In this document: piece by piece, positions 34,018 through 45,995 of the stretch
Layout of the letters: each line of letters opens with the position of its first letter
Numbering within the stretch: the first letter of the stretch is position 1
Origin: Clarkia xantiana subsp. parviflora
Lineage: Eukaryota; Streptophyta; Magnoliopsida; Myrtales; Onagraceae
Reading direction: 5' to 3'
NCBI GenBank assembly: GCA_036873135.1
Contig: JAPTYO010000005.1
Location: 15,664,166 to 15,728,165, forward strand
Length of the DNA: 64,000 nt
The notes under the pieces: generated by a model
Told to the model about the DNA's origin: nothing
The model's input: the letters and a program-made list of their open reading frames with translations, nothing else
The model's database searches: none
Made by a program: the position numbers and the translations under genes

Positions 34018-34673
34018 TGATGGGCTTCGCTGTGGCCGTTAGGCCCTTTAACGGCGAACAAACGGTGAATAGGGCCACTGGGCCCTCAATGGAGGTCAAG
34101 ATGACCCAGGCGAAGGGTCCCGACAGAGGGAGTCCCGATGATGAAAGGTCCCGACAGAGTCGGTCCTGATAGGTGAGCTGGATGCTCCCGATGAGATGCC
34201 TTTAAGTAGGCCCCGATGACGAATCCCTGAGAACTAATGGCCCTGTCACGATGACGAGGGGCCCCGAGCGGTGACACAACGAGATAACTCTGGAGTCCCC
34301 GATATTAGTCGGGACTTGCTATCAGAGGATGAGGCCGAGATACGCGGGGCGTGGCCGAGATAAGCGAGATCATGGCCTAGATAGGCGGGATCGTGCCCGA
34401 GATACGCGGAATACGGGCTAACCACCCCAACGGTTCACCAGGTAACTGAGGTACCTCTCCGCCTATAAAAGGGCAGAGGTTACCTCAGATCAATTACGTT
34501 CTGAGATACGCTACTTGAGATTACTGCTTGCCAGTTCATACGAGATACTCATTTAAGCATCGGAGAGGGATTCTGGGTCACCGCCCGGTCTATCCCCTCT
34601 TGCAGGATTACATGGAGCGAAAGAACTCGGATCGCCGTCAAGACTGTACCGGAGTTCCACCGTGATCCAACAT
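34018..34673 (+). repeat. G2 5' LTR, 656 bp
   Basis: TGATGGGCTTCGCTGTGGCC...GATCCAACA. The TATA box TATAAAA lies at 34464-34470. GCATCGGAGAGGG lies at about 34557. Confidence 0.95.
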
Positions 34674-34692
34674 TGGCGTCGTCTGTGGGAAC
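34674..34692 (+). promoter_or_regulatory. G2 primer-binding site
   Basis: TTGGCGTCGTCTGTGGGAA, one base different from G1's PBS, directly after the LTR. Confidence 0.9.
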
Positions 34693-34708
34693 GTAACAAA
34701 AGGCTGAT

Positions 34709-37700
34709 ATGCCTTCTACTCGTTCAATGTCGGCTGGCAAGCAAAGAAGACAAGGACAATCTGGTGGTTCCCGTCATCATGCTGGGACGACTTTGAATTC
34801 ACCACCGGAGCGCGTGGAGGGCCAGAATCTCCCTGCTGAGGTCTCCCGGACAGGGGAGCATAATGAAGCTCCTGAAGATACTGCTGCTCAACACCAGGGG
34901 AATAGGGAGTAGGAGGCTCCTCCAAATGCGGACCTGACGAGGGCTGTGGCGGAGGCCATGCCGATGTTTTTGGCAGCCGTGGAGGCTCTCTTAGATCGGA
35001 GAGAGGCTGCGAGGAGGCAAGAGGCGATGCCCCCACTAGAAGAGGAAGCGCCCCCACCAGCAGAGGTTCAGAATGTGTGGGAGGTTCAGCCCCGAGCCAG
35101 GGCAGGAGTAGGGAGTCCGCTCAACCAGAACGATTTGTGGTCGATGGGCCAGGACCAGTGCAGCATAGGACCATTCCCCTTAATGGTCTCATCACCCCCG
35201 ATCAGGTGGTGAAGATCGTGAACATCTGCATGGGAGAGCAGAAGCCGCTGGTGTCGGAGCTGAGGGGATCGATCCACCCATCCCTTCGTTCCTCGACTCA
35301 TAGACACCCTCGCCCCGCCAGGGCTGGGTATCCCTACGATTAAGGAGTATGATGGCGAGGGAGATCCGGTTCGTCATGTCCAGAAGCACCTTATGGCGTG
35401 TCTGGGCAAAGCCCCGAATGAAGATATCGTGTGTACGCTGTTCCCGAACACACTTGGTGAGAGAGCCCTAACCTGGTTCTTCAGTCTGCCCCCAGGCTGC
35501 ATCACTTGCTGGGCTGATATGCACGACCGCTTTATTCAGCAGTACCAGGGTCGCAGACGTCTGTTGAAGAGTGTGAGGTCCCTGACCCAGGTGGTACAGA
35601 GGCCCGATGAGTCGCTGGCGCACTATTACCAGCGATACACTGCAAGCGTGGCGGAGATTGACGAGGAAATTTCGGAGGGTGAAACCATCCGTACCTTCAT
35701 TCGGAACCTAACAGCCCCCTACGGTTCTGACTTGATGCACAGCGTGGCTGAGAAGGCTGTGTGGAATATGGAGGCACTGCAAAAGAGGGTGAAGCGGCAA
35801 ATCGGTGTCCAGGAGTCGAAGATAGCCGCTGGAGAGCTTGAGCCCCCGAAGTCGAATAAGGGAAAGCAGTCGGTCAAACCCTTAGACGAGCGCAAGTCGA
35901 AGGATAAATCCGAGAGCAGTCGAGGTCGCTCTGATCGGAGGGATGATAGGCGTTCCTCGAAGAATGACAGGCGGGAGGATCATGACATTCCTCTCAACAG
36001 CTCTATGGTGGAGGTGTTAACGGTCATGGAGCGACAGGGTATCTCCAGGTACCCCCCGAAGAAGGAAGGAGAATTTTTGGGATCCCGCACCGATCGCTAC
36101 TGTCGATTTCATCGCGCAAATGGTCACGACACCAATCATTGTCGGGAGCTGAAGAAGGAGATCGAAAAGCTGATCCAGAATGGGAAGCTTAAGGAGTTTG
36201 TCGGGGAGAAGCGGTGTCGATCCCGTTCTCGATCCCGATCAAGGTCCCGTTCCCGATCCCGCGATCGGTCCCCAAAGAAGAAGAGGTCTGACCCGGAGTC
36301 TTCTGGTGCCCGTAAGGAGAAGCGAGGCACTATCAATGTGATTCACGGAGGATTTGCCGCGGGAGGTGATACCTCGTCCTCCCGGGAGGTTTATCCCTCT
36401 AGAATTCCCGCTGCTGTGTTGCTGGGTAAGAGGTCCCGATCCTCGACCCTGAAGGAAGAGATGGAGATCTCCTTTTCGTCGGAGGATCTCGTAGGCGTGG
36501 AGACTTCACACGATGACGCTCTGGTCGTGACCTTGGATGTTGATGAATACGAGATGAAGCGGATTCTGATCGATGGAGGGAGCTCCTCCGATATTCTGTT
36601 CATGGATGCGCTGGAGGCCATGGGGAAAACGAAGAAGGACCTGAAGGAGGCGAACTTCCCAATGGTCGGATTCTCTGGCTTTACCTCCTATCCGCTAGGA
36701 GTGATCACCTTACCAGTGGAGTTTGGTAGCGGGTGGAAATCGGAGAGGAGGAACGTGGAATTTATGGTAGTAGAATCCGCAGGGACCTACAACACGATTA
36801 TCGGGAGAACTACCATCAACCCCCTGATGGCAGTTGCCTCGACTGTTCACCAGAAGATAAAGTTCCCGACTGACCATGGAGTCGGAAAGGTCAAGGGCGA
36901 CCAGGTGGCCTCCAGGAAATGTTATGTTAACGCCACCCGAAGGAAAAGACGAGAGGCTATGACTGTCCTCCAGACAGATGCTGATCCTAGAGAGGAGTTT
37001 GGGCGTCCAGCCCCCGTGGAGGACTTGAAGGAGGTCGAGATTGACGGGCCTCAGAGGAAGGTGAAAATCGGGTCTGCTCTGACCGAGGAGACAGCCCGAG
37101 AATTGATCGATCTACTGAAGGAGTTCAAGGAGCTGTTCGCCTGGTCTCCGAGTGACATGCCAGGAATCAGCCCCGATGTGTTCGTACACGAGTTGAAGAT
37201 CGATCCCGCGATCAAACCTATCGCACAGAAAAGGCGTCAGATGGGCACAGACAAGAGGATCGCGATCCAGCAGGAGGTGGGCAGGTTGCTCGATGCTGGA
37301 TTCATCAAAGAGCTCCGATTCCAGACTTGGGTCGCTAACCCGGTGCTGGTGAAGAAGAGCAATGGGAAGTGGCGGATGTGTGTTGATTTACGCGATCTGA
37401 ATAAGGCTTGCCCGAAGGACTACTATCCGCTCCCGAGAATCGACCAGCTGGTGGATGCCACGTCGGGATATGAGTTATTGAGCTTCATGGATGCATACTC
37501 GGGCTATAACAAGATAAAGATGGCTAGAGAGGATGCCCCTCACACAGCATTTTATGCAGACAGTGACATCTATCACTACGATGTCATGCCTTTCGGACTG
37601 ATCAATGCCGGGGCAACCTACCAGTGGATGGTGAACAAGATGTTCGGCGATATGCTAGGGAAGACCATGGAGGCTTACGTGGATGATATGCTGGTGAAGT

Positions 37701-40308
37701 CCCGACATGCTGAGGATCATGTGCACAACCTAGCCACGGCGTTTGAGCGGATGAGGCTTCATCAGGTTCGCTTGAACCCGACAAAATGCGCTTTCGGAGT
37801 CCACTCAGGGAAGTTTCTGGGCTTTATGGTGAACCAAATAGGAATTGAGGTGAACCCCGAGAAGCTGAGGGCGATTGAGGAGATGCAGTCTCCGATAAAC
37901 CATCGGGAGGTGCAAGTGCTGAATGGCCGACTGGCTGCAATGAATCGCATCCTGTCCAAGGCGAGTGACCGATCAATGCCATTTTTTGAAGTCCTGAGGG
38001 CCAACAAGAAGTTTGAGTGGACCACCAAGTGTGAAGAGGCATTCCAGGCACTCAAGCAGCACCTTCGCACCCTCCCGCCGTTAGCAAAACCAGTCCCAGA
38101 CGAGCCGCTCTATCTTTACTTGGCTGTTTCTGAATTTGCCATTAGCCCTGTGTTAGTGAAGATTGTCGAGGGTAATCAAGTCCCCGTCTATTATGTAAGC
38201 AAGGCGTTTGCCAAATCAGAAATGAATTATCCCGCCGTTGAGAAGTATCTCTTTGCGTTGATTATTACTGCTCGGAAGCTGAGGCCTTACTTCCATGCGC
38301 ATGAGATTACTGTGTTGACGAACCAGCCTCTGAAGCATTTTTTGAACCGACCCGATGCGTCGGGGAGATTAGTGAAATGGGCAGTCGAGCTTAGTGAGTT
38401 TCGCATACACTTTGCTCCGAGAACGGCTATTAAGGGCCAGGCATTGGCGGATTTCATAGCAGAGTCTACAGCCCCCGATCTGGAAGAAGCGGGCCCTGTA
38501 GAGGGGGCAACCATGGAGGTCCCGACAGCAGAACAACCAGAGATGGCAGAGCAATCAGAACAGCCAAACGAGGAAAATACTTGGGAGATATACACGGATG
38601 GCTCCTCGAGTTCAGATGGATCAGGAGCAGGGTTTGTATTGATACCACCAGGCGGAGGTGAGCCACTTCGATATGCTTTGGCCTTAACGTTTAGGGCCAC
38701 GAACAACGAAGCTGAATACGAGGCTCTTATCACGGGCCTGAAAATTGCCAAAGGTACGGGAGTTGCTCACTTGAGAGTGAAGTGTGACGCGGCCCTGATT
38801 GTGAACCAGGTCCAAGGGCGATACAAGGCTTAGAGCCCGATGATGAGGAAGTACCTTCGCGAGGTGCAAGTCTTGAAGGAGAGCTTTAAAAGCTTCGACA
38901 TCGAGGTGATCCCGAGGGAGGAAAACGTGGAGGCAGATGCCTTGAGCAAATTTGCCTTGGGGGCACCCCTGGAGGAAAATCGGAAGGTGCACTTCTTGGA
39001 GAAGGTGATCTTGTCGACCACCGACCCGACGCAGGTGTGTGGTATTGAAGCAAGATCGGAGGAGGAGCCCACTTGGATGACCCCGATAGTCGCGTACCTG
39101 ATTACGGGGCAGTCCCCGATAATGAAGTAGTAGCTGACAGGATACGTCGGATCGCGGTCAACTACGTGATGCTGGACAATCAGCTATACAAGAAGGGCTG
39201 GTTCTCGACTCCGTACTTGAAGTGTGTGGCTGAGCCCGACACAAGTCGAATCCTGAAGGAGGTGCATGAAGGGGTCGCGGCTTGTCATGAAGGGGCCCGA
39301 TCCATAATGAGGAAAGCATTGAATCTGGGCTATTATTGGCCTACCATGAGCAAGGAGGCGACGGCGTTGGTTCGATCCTGTGACGCGTGCCAGAGGTACG
39401 CCCCGAATATCGTGGCTCCGGCTGCTAATCTGACGTCCATCAAGAGTGCTTGGCCCTTCGCGCAGTGGGGCATCGACTTGGTGGGACCTCTCCCGCAAGC
39501 ACAAGGTCAGTGTAAGTATTTGTTGTAGCTATCGATTATTTTTCGAAATGGATAGAAGCAAAGGCGTTGGCCAAGACGACGGGGAACCAGATCGTCAAGT
39601 TTCTCCAGACTCGTATTGTGTCCAGATACGGGATTCCTAAGGTGGTGATCAGCGATAATGGTCCACCGTTTAACGGAGCTCAAGTGAAGGAGTATCTGGA
39701 GGAGTTGAATATCGAGCATCGGACAGCTTCTTTCCGCCATGCTCAGACTAATGGCCAGGTGGAATCAGCCAACAAAATCGTGATGGATGGCCTGAAGAAG
39801 AGGGTCTATGCCTTGAAGGGCAAATGGCTGAACGAGCTGGAAAACGTGCTTTGGGCTGTTAGAACGACGCCCATACGATCAACTGGGGAGACTCCGTTTG
39901 GCCTTGTCTATGGCACGGAGGTTGTTGCTCCCGTGGAGGTAGCTGTGGCGTCCCATCGGATGAGATATTACGAGCCTTTGACGAATGATGAGATGAGACG
40001 TCTGGATTTGGACTAGCTCGAAGAGAAGAGGCGAGAAGCCGATGAAGTCCAGGCTCGAATGCGTTTGGCGACGGCCAGGTATTACAATCGGCGAGTTAAG
40101 TCCCGACAATTCTTCGTCGGGGAGCTGGGTTTGGCGTCGCAACGAGCTTACCCTTTTGGATCGAATCAACAAGATGTCACCAAAATGGGAAGGACCTTAC
40201 AAGGTCGTGGGGATGCCAGCTCCGAATGCGTACAAGTTGGAAGACCTCGATGGCAGAGCATTGAAGCATTCTTTTAGTGGCGAACACTTGAAGAAATGTC
40301 ATGCTTGA
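34709..40308 (+). pseudogene. G2 gag-pol polyprotein, long open core with several breaks
   Basis: 35393-38833 is a 1146-residue open frame running from gag capsid to the second RNase H. Landmarks: TLGERALTWFFSLPPGC, knuckle YCRFHRANGHDTNHC (CX2HX4HX4C), an Arg-Ser tract, protease LIDGGSSSDILFMDA, RT CVDLRDLNKACPKDYYPLP with YVDDMLVKS, RNase H with LTNQPLKHFLNRPD, and second RNase H IYTDGSSSSDGSGAGF. Integrase pieces follow: CDACQRYAP, WGIDLVGP, ISDNGPPFNG, NGQVESANK and SGEHLKKCHA at the end. Breaks: TAG at 34910, frame changes near 35100 and 35260, TAG at 38831, and further breaks near 39120, 39525, 40015 and 40125. It is the best-preserved RT region in the window but still inactive. Confidence 0.95.
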
Positions 40309-40309
40309 T

Positions 40310-40723
40310 GAAAAGTCGCCTTAAGTGGTGCCCGATGAAAAGTCGCCTTAGGTGGTGCCCGATGTAAAATCGCCTTAAGTGGTGTAAGTTATTTATCGTT
40401 TGATTCGATGTAAAAAGAGGTTGCTTCCGATCAGAATTATTTCTTAGGTTTATTCTAAGTGTTGTTAAAGTCGTCTTAAGTGATGCACGAGAAAAAGTCG
40501 TCTTAAGTGATGCACGAGATTAAGTCGTCTTAAGTGATGCACGAGAAAAAGTCGTCTTAAGTGATGCACGAGATTAAGTCGTCTTAAGTGATGCACGAGA
40601 AAAATTCGTCTTAAGTGATGCACGAGATTAAGTCGTCTTAAGTGATGCATGATTCTTAGATTTATTCTAAGTGTTGTTAAAGACGCCTTGAGTGGTGCAC
40701 GAGAAAAGTCGTATTAAGTGACG
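40310..40723. repeat. G2 minisatellite, left part, about 27-bp unit
   Basis: Units of the type AAGTCGTCTTAAGTGATGCA plus CGAGA(TT/AA), preceded by pol-proximal units with CCTTAAGTGGTGCCCGATG. The array ends at the G3 border, where GCACG is shared with the G3 LTR. Confidence 0.9.
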
Positions 40724-41476
40724 CACGGGCGAAGCTCCGTTACGTCCTTGACGGAATGCTCTGGACTCCTGGGCTCCGCGTAATCCTGCAAAAGGGGATG
40801 ACCTGGGTGGTGACCCAGAATCCCTCTCCGATGCTTAAATGAGTATACGATCAATGGGGTGGCAGCAAGATTCTAAGTGCCTATTAGAGAATAATCGTTT
40901 TCTGGGGTAACTTCCTCCTTTATATAGGAGGAGGAGTTGCCCAGTTACCTGTGACCAAGCTTGGCCGTTGTGCCCATGATTCCGTGTATCTCGCCACGAT
41001 TCCGTATATCTCGGTTGGGATTCCATATATCTCGCCCCACGCTCCGCGTATCTTACCCATACTCCGCGTATCTCGGGCACGCCCTGCGTATCTCGGGGGA
41101 GTTTATCTTTATCTCTAACCGTCTCCCACTACTTTATCTAGTAGGCGGGTTTCTCGGTCTTATCCTCTGATCCCAAGTCCCGACTCCTGTCGGAGACTCC
41201 AGAGTTGTCTCGTTCTAGATCACCACCCAGGACCTTCAGTCTCTGCGGGACAGGTCCGGTCTCTGCGGGGCCTTATTATCGGGGCCTTTACTAAGGCATA
41301 TCGGAGCCTACTCAGGGGCTTCTCATCGGGAGCATTCAGCTCATACATCGGGACCGCTGAAGTCGGGACCCTTCGTGCTGGGCCTCTGGGCCTTCCAGGC
41401 TTTTCACGAGGCCCACTGGACCTATTCGTCGTCCATTGGCTATTAACGGGGCTAACGATCACATCGGAACCCATCA
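40724..41476 (-). repeat. G3 3' LTR, 753 bp, eight terminal bases missing
   Basis: The plus strand starts CACGGGCGAAGCTCC, where the other LTR has TGTTGGAT before it, and ends GGAACCCATCA. The minus-strand TATA box TATATAAA lies at 40919-40926. Short repeats of the CGCGTATCTC type lie at about 40980-41100. Confidence 0.9.
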
Positions 41477-41489
41477 TTTGCCCCCAAGA
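41477..41489 (-). promoter_or_regulatory. G3 polypurine tract
   Basis: The minus strand reads TCTTGGGGGCAAA, identical to G1 and G2. Confidence 0.85.
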
Positions 41490-42033
41490 CATGGGGGACT
41501 TTTAGTTCGTCATGTCTTTCAGTTCAGATCTTCTGACTTCTTTGTCAAAGGCTTTTGTCTTCATACCTCCCGATACCGCCGTCGGGGGCTTTTACCTTTG
41601 CATTCTTGATACCTCAATCAGAGGCTTTTGTCTGCATACCTCCCGATACCGCCGTCGGGGGCTTTTACCTTTGCATGTGTTTGTTGTATAATAGAGTCTC
41701 TTACTCATGATTACTTTGGGCCCACCAGACCCCATGGGTAGTTGCCAAATCCAAGGAGACTCCTCGATTACTGTAGCATTAAATGCCTGGGGATAAGGAA
41801 ATGACGTTGAAACCAGCGTGACTGTTACTTTCTGAAAAAGCAGCTGTGACGTCACTCACGTCTCTTCCGTACCTATAATCTTGGCGATTAAGATCGTGTC
41901 GTTTCCTCTTCAACGGTGCAGATCAGGCCCATCCAGCTGTCTCTTCCGTACCGTCCCCATGATTTCAACGATTATGATTAAATCGTTTCGTCTTCAACGG
42001 TCAAGATTAAGTCCCTCCGATTGTCCTTTTGCT
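41490..42033 (+). other. G3 region between PPT and antisense promoter
   Basis: Non-coding. It contains a two-copy direct repeat with 73-bp spacing (CATACCTCCCGATACCGCCG at 41562 and 41635) and lies upstream of the antisense TATA box. Confidence 0.6.
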
Positions 42034-42040
42034 TATAAAA
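42034..42040 (+). promoter_or_regulatory. TATA box of the G3 antisense gene
   Basis: TATAAAA in CTTATAAAAGCC, about 160 bp upstream of the ATG at 42197, in the same position as in G1 and G2. Confidence 0.7.
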
Positions 42041-42196
42041 GCCAAAACCCCGGCATTATTCACTTCTTCTGCACTCTCTCGATTTCAGCCATTCTTGCAT
42101 TCGAAGCTTCTTCTCCAAGCTCTTCCTGCTGTTCAAGTGATCCAAGGCCTTCAGCCCTTCCGATCTTCCTTCATTTTCCCTCTCCGATCACCAATC

Positions 42197-44924
42197 ATGT
42201 CTGGTAAGGACTTTCTTCTATGTTTTCGTGGTTTACTTGCTGTTTATTCTCCTTTTCTCAAATCTTCTTGTTTGCAACCGTTTTAGACGAAGCTAGTTCT
42301 GAGGCTAGGGCTCCTTTCACTTTCGAATTTGCTGTCAATGAGATTTCTGAGGCTTCATATGAGGTTGCCCTTAGAGAGGGGTGTATTACCTCGGATTGGG
42401 AACCTCGTTTCCCGTATGAGTCTCAGTCTTCCATCAGAAGGAAGCACATCGTTACGCCTCCTCGGGCAGGGGAAGTGTTCGTCTCCGCCGGACAAATAAG
42501 CGCGGGGATTCGGTTCCCCTTCTGCGGAAATTTGGTGGAGATGTGTAACTTCTACAAAACGCATCCCTGTACCTTCTCTCCACACGCCATCCGCGTGTGG
42601 AATGCCTTCCAACTCCTATGCCACCGCCAGCAGTGGACGTACAGTCTACTACTCTTCCGCACTTTCTATGGCATGAAGTGCAACAAGGCTGGTGTCTGCT
42701 CCTTCTCCCCCCGACTCCCCAAGTGGACAAAGGAACAACTTTCACGTTTTGGCTGGGACAACGAGACTTGGAAGTTCCACAAGGATCGGATACTGATACG
42801 CGACTCGGGGTCTGATAATAGCGGATGGAAGAAGTACTACTTCTTCGTCCAACACAGCTCTGTCCCATGGCCTCGATGGGAGGTCGTGGCGGACCCTGCC
42901 CCCAAGCTCTTAGACTACGCTGAGGATGACCTCAACACTCTCCAGATGGTTCAGCTCTACCGTTAGGGAGACAACTTCATACCCCTCGATGCCAACAAGC
43001 TCCAGGAGAAGGACTTGATTACTATCGGAGTCCGACTCCTTGACTCTGTTCCAAAGATTTGGTCATCTGGGTAATACTTCTAACCATCTTGTCTTTTACT
43101 TTTGCAGCCAAGAAGGCTTCTCTGTTGACTCATCTCATTCTGAAGCAGGGCGAGACTGATGTTGTCCAGAGTGGCTCCAAGCGGAAGCGAAAGTTGGTGA
43201 AGAAAGGCGCTTCCTCTTCCACTCCTCTATCTGCTGCTCCTCCGACTGAAGAGCAAGTCGGGGCCAAGAAGGCCAGGAGGGAGGAAATAGATCGGGCCTT
43301 CGGGGCCACTACCGTCGAGGAAGGTAAGCGCGTTCGTCGTGCAATTAAAAGATATAAGAAATTAGTTCCCAAGGAGTTTATCCCCGCTGATCGGGAGTCG
43401 CGGGTTCGGGAAATTAAATACATCCTTCAAGGAGAAGTCCCCCGCGTTCTCAAAGCGGGATATTACAACTTCTTAGGGAGAGACCAGCATGTCGAACGTC
43501 AAATTCTCTGGTGTCCTGGCGGAATTCTTCCTGACTATATTCGTCCTGCCACCGCAGGTCCATCGGAGACTCCTGCTCCGACGGAGGCTGTCACTCCAGC
43601 GGAGACTACAGCTCCGCAAGAACTGATGCTGGAGGATGTCCCGGCGGATACTCAGTTCCGTCGGGTGACTGATTTGGAGGCCTCTCCTTCTGTCGAAGAG
43701 CCTGACGAGGGGGGCCTGCTTCCCCGCGGAAGGTCGGGGCCAAGGAACATGAGGCCCGCCGTGAGGGACGTGTCACAAAGTCCTCCTCCTGCTTTCCGCA
43801 CTCCTACTCCTGAGCCTCCTCCGACCGAGGTAGCTCCTCCCATCGATGATGCCGAGGTTATCCCTCGTCTTTCGATGGATGATGTTTACAAGATCTACAC
43901 CCCCGACCAGGCGACGGTTCCCTGGCGTCCGATCGAATCACTCCACGGGTTTTCGATCCGACGGGATAATCTTCAGCCTGACTTGGCCCTGCATCTGCTG
44001 GCAGGGTCGATTCCTCCCGCTTTGAGACTGCCGCTTTGCTTGTCGCGGGAGGACATCGAAGAGGAGTTACGCGCTATGGCCGTCCGTCGGATGGAGGTAA
44101 TACTTTACCTTTGTTTGTTTTCTTCCTTATCTCTGCTTTCGATCATCGAATTCCAATCTTTTATCCCTTCGCCTTAGGAAACCGCGGACCAGCAGCGTTG
44201 TTTCGCCATGGCCTTGGCTCTGAAGAGTGCCTCGGAGAAGGCTGAAGCTAAGTCGGACCCTGATGCATTAACCAAGCTTCAGGTGGAGCTCGACGAGGCA
44301 GCGGCGGCCAAGAACAAGATGGCTAAGGAGAAGACCCTCCTTGACGAGATGACTTCAGGCCTGCTCAAGAAGGTTCAAGACCACGAGGCTGTCATGCATC
44401 GGGAGCGGAAGATGGTCCAGGTGGATCAGCAGCGGAATGAGGCGGAGAAGAAGCAGCTCATCCACGAGAAGAACGTCTTCGCGGATCTTCTTGCGGAGGC
44501 CAAGGCGAAGTTCGAAGCTGAGAGGGCTGAGTTTTCCGCCAAGCTGGCTGAGGCCAAGGCTCAAGGCCTCGAGGAGGGCCGCCTGCAAGGTCGTGAGGAA
44601 GGCCGCCTACAGGGCCACGGGGAGTATCGGAACTCTGAAGAATTCAAGGTAGCTGCTGTAGAGTTCTGCAAGTCCGAGATGGAGGATGTTTTGTACAACG
44701 CTGTCGAGGAACTCTACACAGCTTACGCGGATTCCATTGACTTCAAGAAGTCCGACACTCTTGCCCCCGTCGCGGAGAAGTACTTCAACCTCCCCGCAGA
44801 GAGTGAAGACGCCGCTACCGTGGACCCGACTCCGCCAGCTGCGGAGCCTTCTGCCCAGGCCCCTCCGAACCTTGCTCCCTCTGATGCTGCTGAGGATCCA
44901 TCTTCCAACAAGGACCAAGTCTAA
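42197..44924 (+). pseudogene. G3 antisense gene, four exons, nearly intact
   Basis: Exon 1 is ATGTCTG (42197-42203). Intron 42204-42286 is 83 nt. Exon 2 runs 42287-43070. The next donor is GTAATA at 43071; the nearest CAG (43107) is out of phase, while a CAG ending at 43148 gives a 78-nt phase-0 intron. Exon 3 then ends at 44096, intron 44097-44177 is 81 nt, and exon 4 runs 44178-44924. Exon 2 has ISAGIRFPFCGNLVEMC, SPHAIRVWNAFQLLC and WTYSLLLFRTFYGMKC; exon 3 has VLKAGYYNFLGRDQH and IYTPDQATVPWRPIESLHG; exon 4 is a heptad-rich coiled coil with EEGRLQGREEGRLQG, ending DQV. Damage: TAG at 42964 and a one-base frame change near 43050. Function unknown. Confidence 0.85.
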
Positions 44925-45109
44925 CGTTACATCTTTTAGTCCTTGTAGTCTTTCTCCTTCGTTTTTTGTATCCAAACTGCTAGGCCTTCGAGCCTTTATA
45001 TAAGGAATTTCTTTCATCTGTTTTGGTCTCGATAATCGTTTGCGCTTATCTAAAGAGACTTTAAATTCGTTACTAAGAACGTTCCTATGCACATTTGAGA
45101 TGACTCCAT

Positions 45110-45880
45110 ACGTCCTTCCGACGCTTGACTCGGGACTTCACCATTTAAGGCTTCTCGCCCAATCGGGACTTCACCACTTAAGGCTTCTCGTCCAAAATCG
45201 GGACTTCACCACTTAAGGTTTCTCGTCCAAAATCGGGACTTCACCACTTAAGGTTTCTCGTCCAAAATCGGGACTTCACCACTTAAGGCTTCTCGTCCAA
45301 AATCGGGAGTTCACCACTTAAGGCTTCTCGTCCAAAATCGGGACTTCACCACTTAAGGCTTCTCGTCCAAAATCGTGACTTCACCACTTAAGGCTTCTCG
45401 TCCAAAATCGGGACTTCACCACTTAAGGCTTCTCGTCCAAAATCGGGACTTCACCACTTAAGGCTTCTCGTCCAAAATAGGGACTTCACCACTTAAGGCT
45501 TCTTGTCCAAAATCGGGACTTCACCACTTAAGGTTTCTCGTCCAATCGTACATCATTAAGATGATTCTATCGTACCCTTTGAGGCTTTTATCGCGTCTTT
45601 GTCAGACGACTTTCGCGGACCTGTTAAGGCTTTTTCGTACCCGTTAAGGCTTTTGGCCGCATCATATAGACGACTTACGCAGACCCATCAGGGCCTTTTC
45701 GTACCTAGGCTTTTGGTTGCATCATATAGACGACTTACATGTACCCCGTAGGGCTTTTGTCCATACCTGTTAGGGCTTTTGGCCGCATCATATAGACGAC
45801 TTACGCATACCTCGGAAGGCTTTTATCGTACCTCGGAAGGCTTTTGTCGCGTCCTTCAGGACGTCTTACTAACATTTAGA
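45110..45880. repeat. G3 minisatellites between convergent gene ends
   Basis: 45110-45545: about 12 units of 34-35 bp based on TCGGGACTTCACCACTTAAG and GCTTCTCGTCCAAAA. 45560-45880: a second, looser family (GGCTTTTGGCCGCATCATAT, AGACGACTTACGC). The CACCACTTAAGG core is the inverse of G1's CCTTAAGTGGTG. Confidence 0.9.
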
Positions 45881-45995
45881 ATAAATCTAAAAGCAATTTG
45901 ATCGGAAGCAACTTCTTTTATTCATAAATAACTCAAAATAGGCTTACATCGGATCTTATTGATAGACAATTTGCGCCCTTCGCGGCGGCTTAATA

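Noticed and set aside
35086..35307. Short minus frames opposite G2 gag
   Set aside because: Shadow frames of the decayed gag; no match to the antisense gene family, which lies beyond pol.
43071..43107. 37-nt segment as the complete second intron of the antisense gene
   Set aside because: Too short for a typical plant intron and the join is out of phase in all three elements; the 78-nt alternative fits better.
45110..45545. Regular repeats resembling a CRISPR array
   Set aside because: The whole unit repeats without unique spacers, and the context is a plant retrotransposon; it is a minisatellite.
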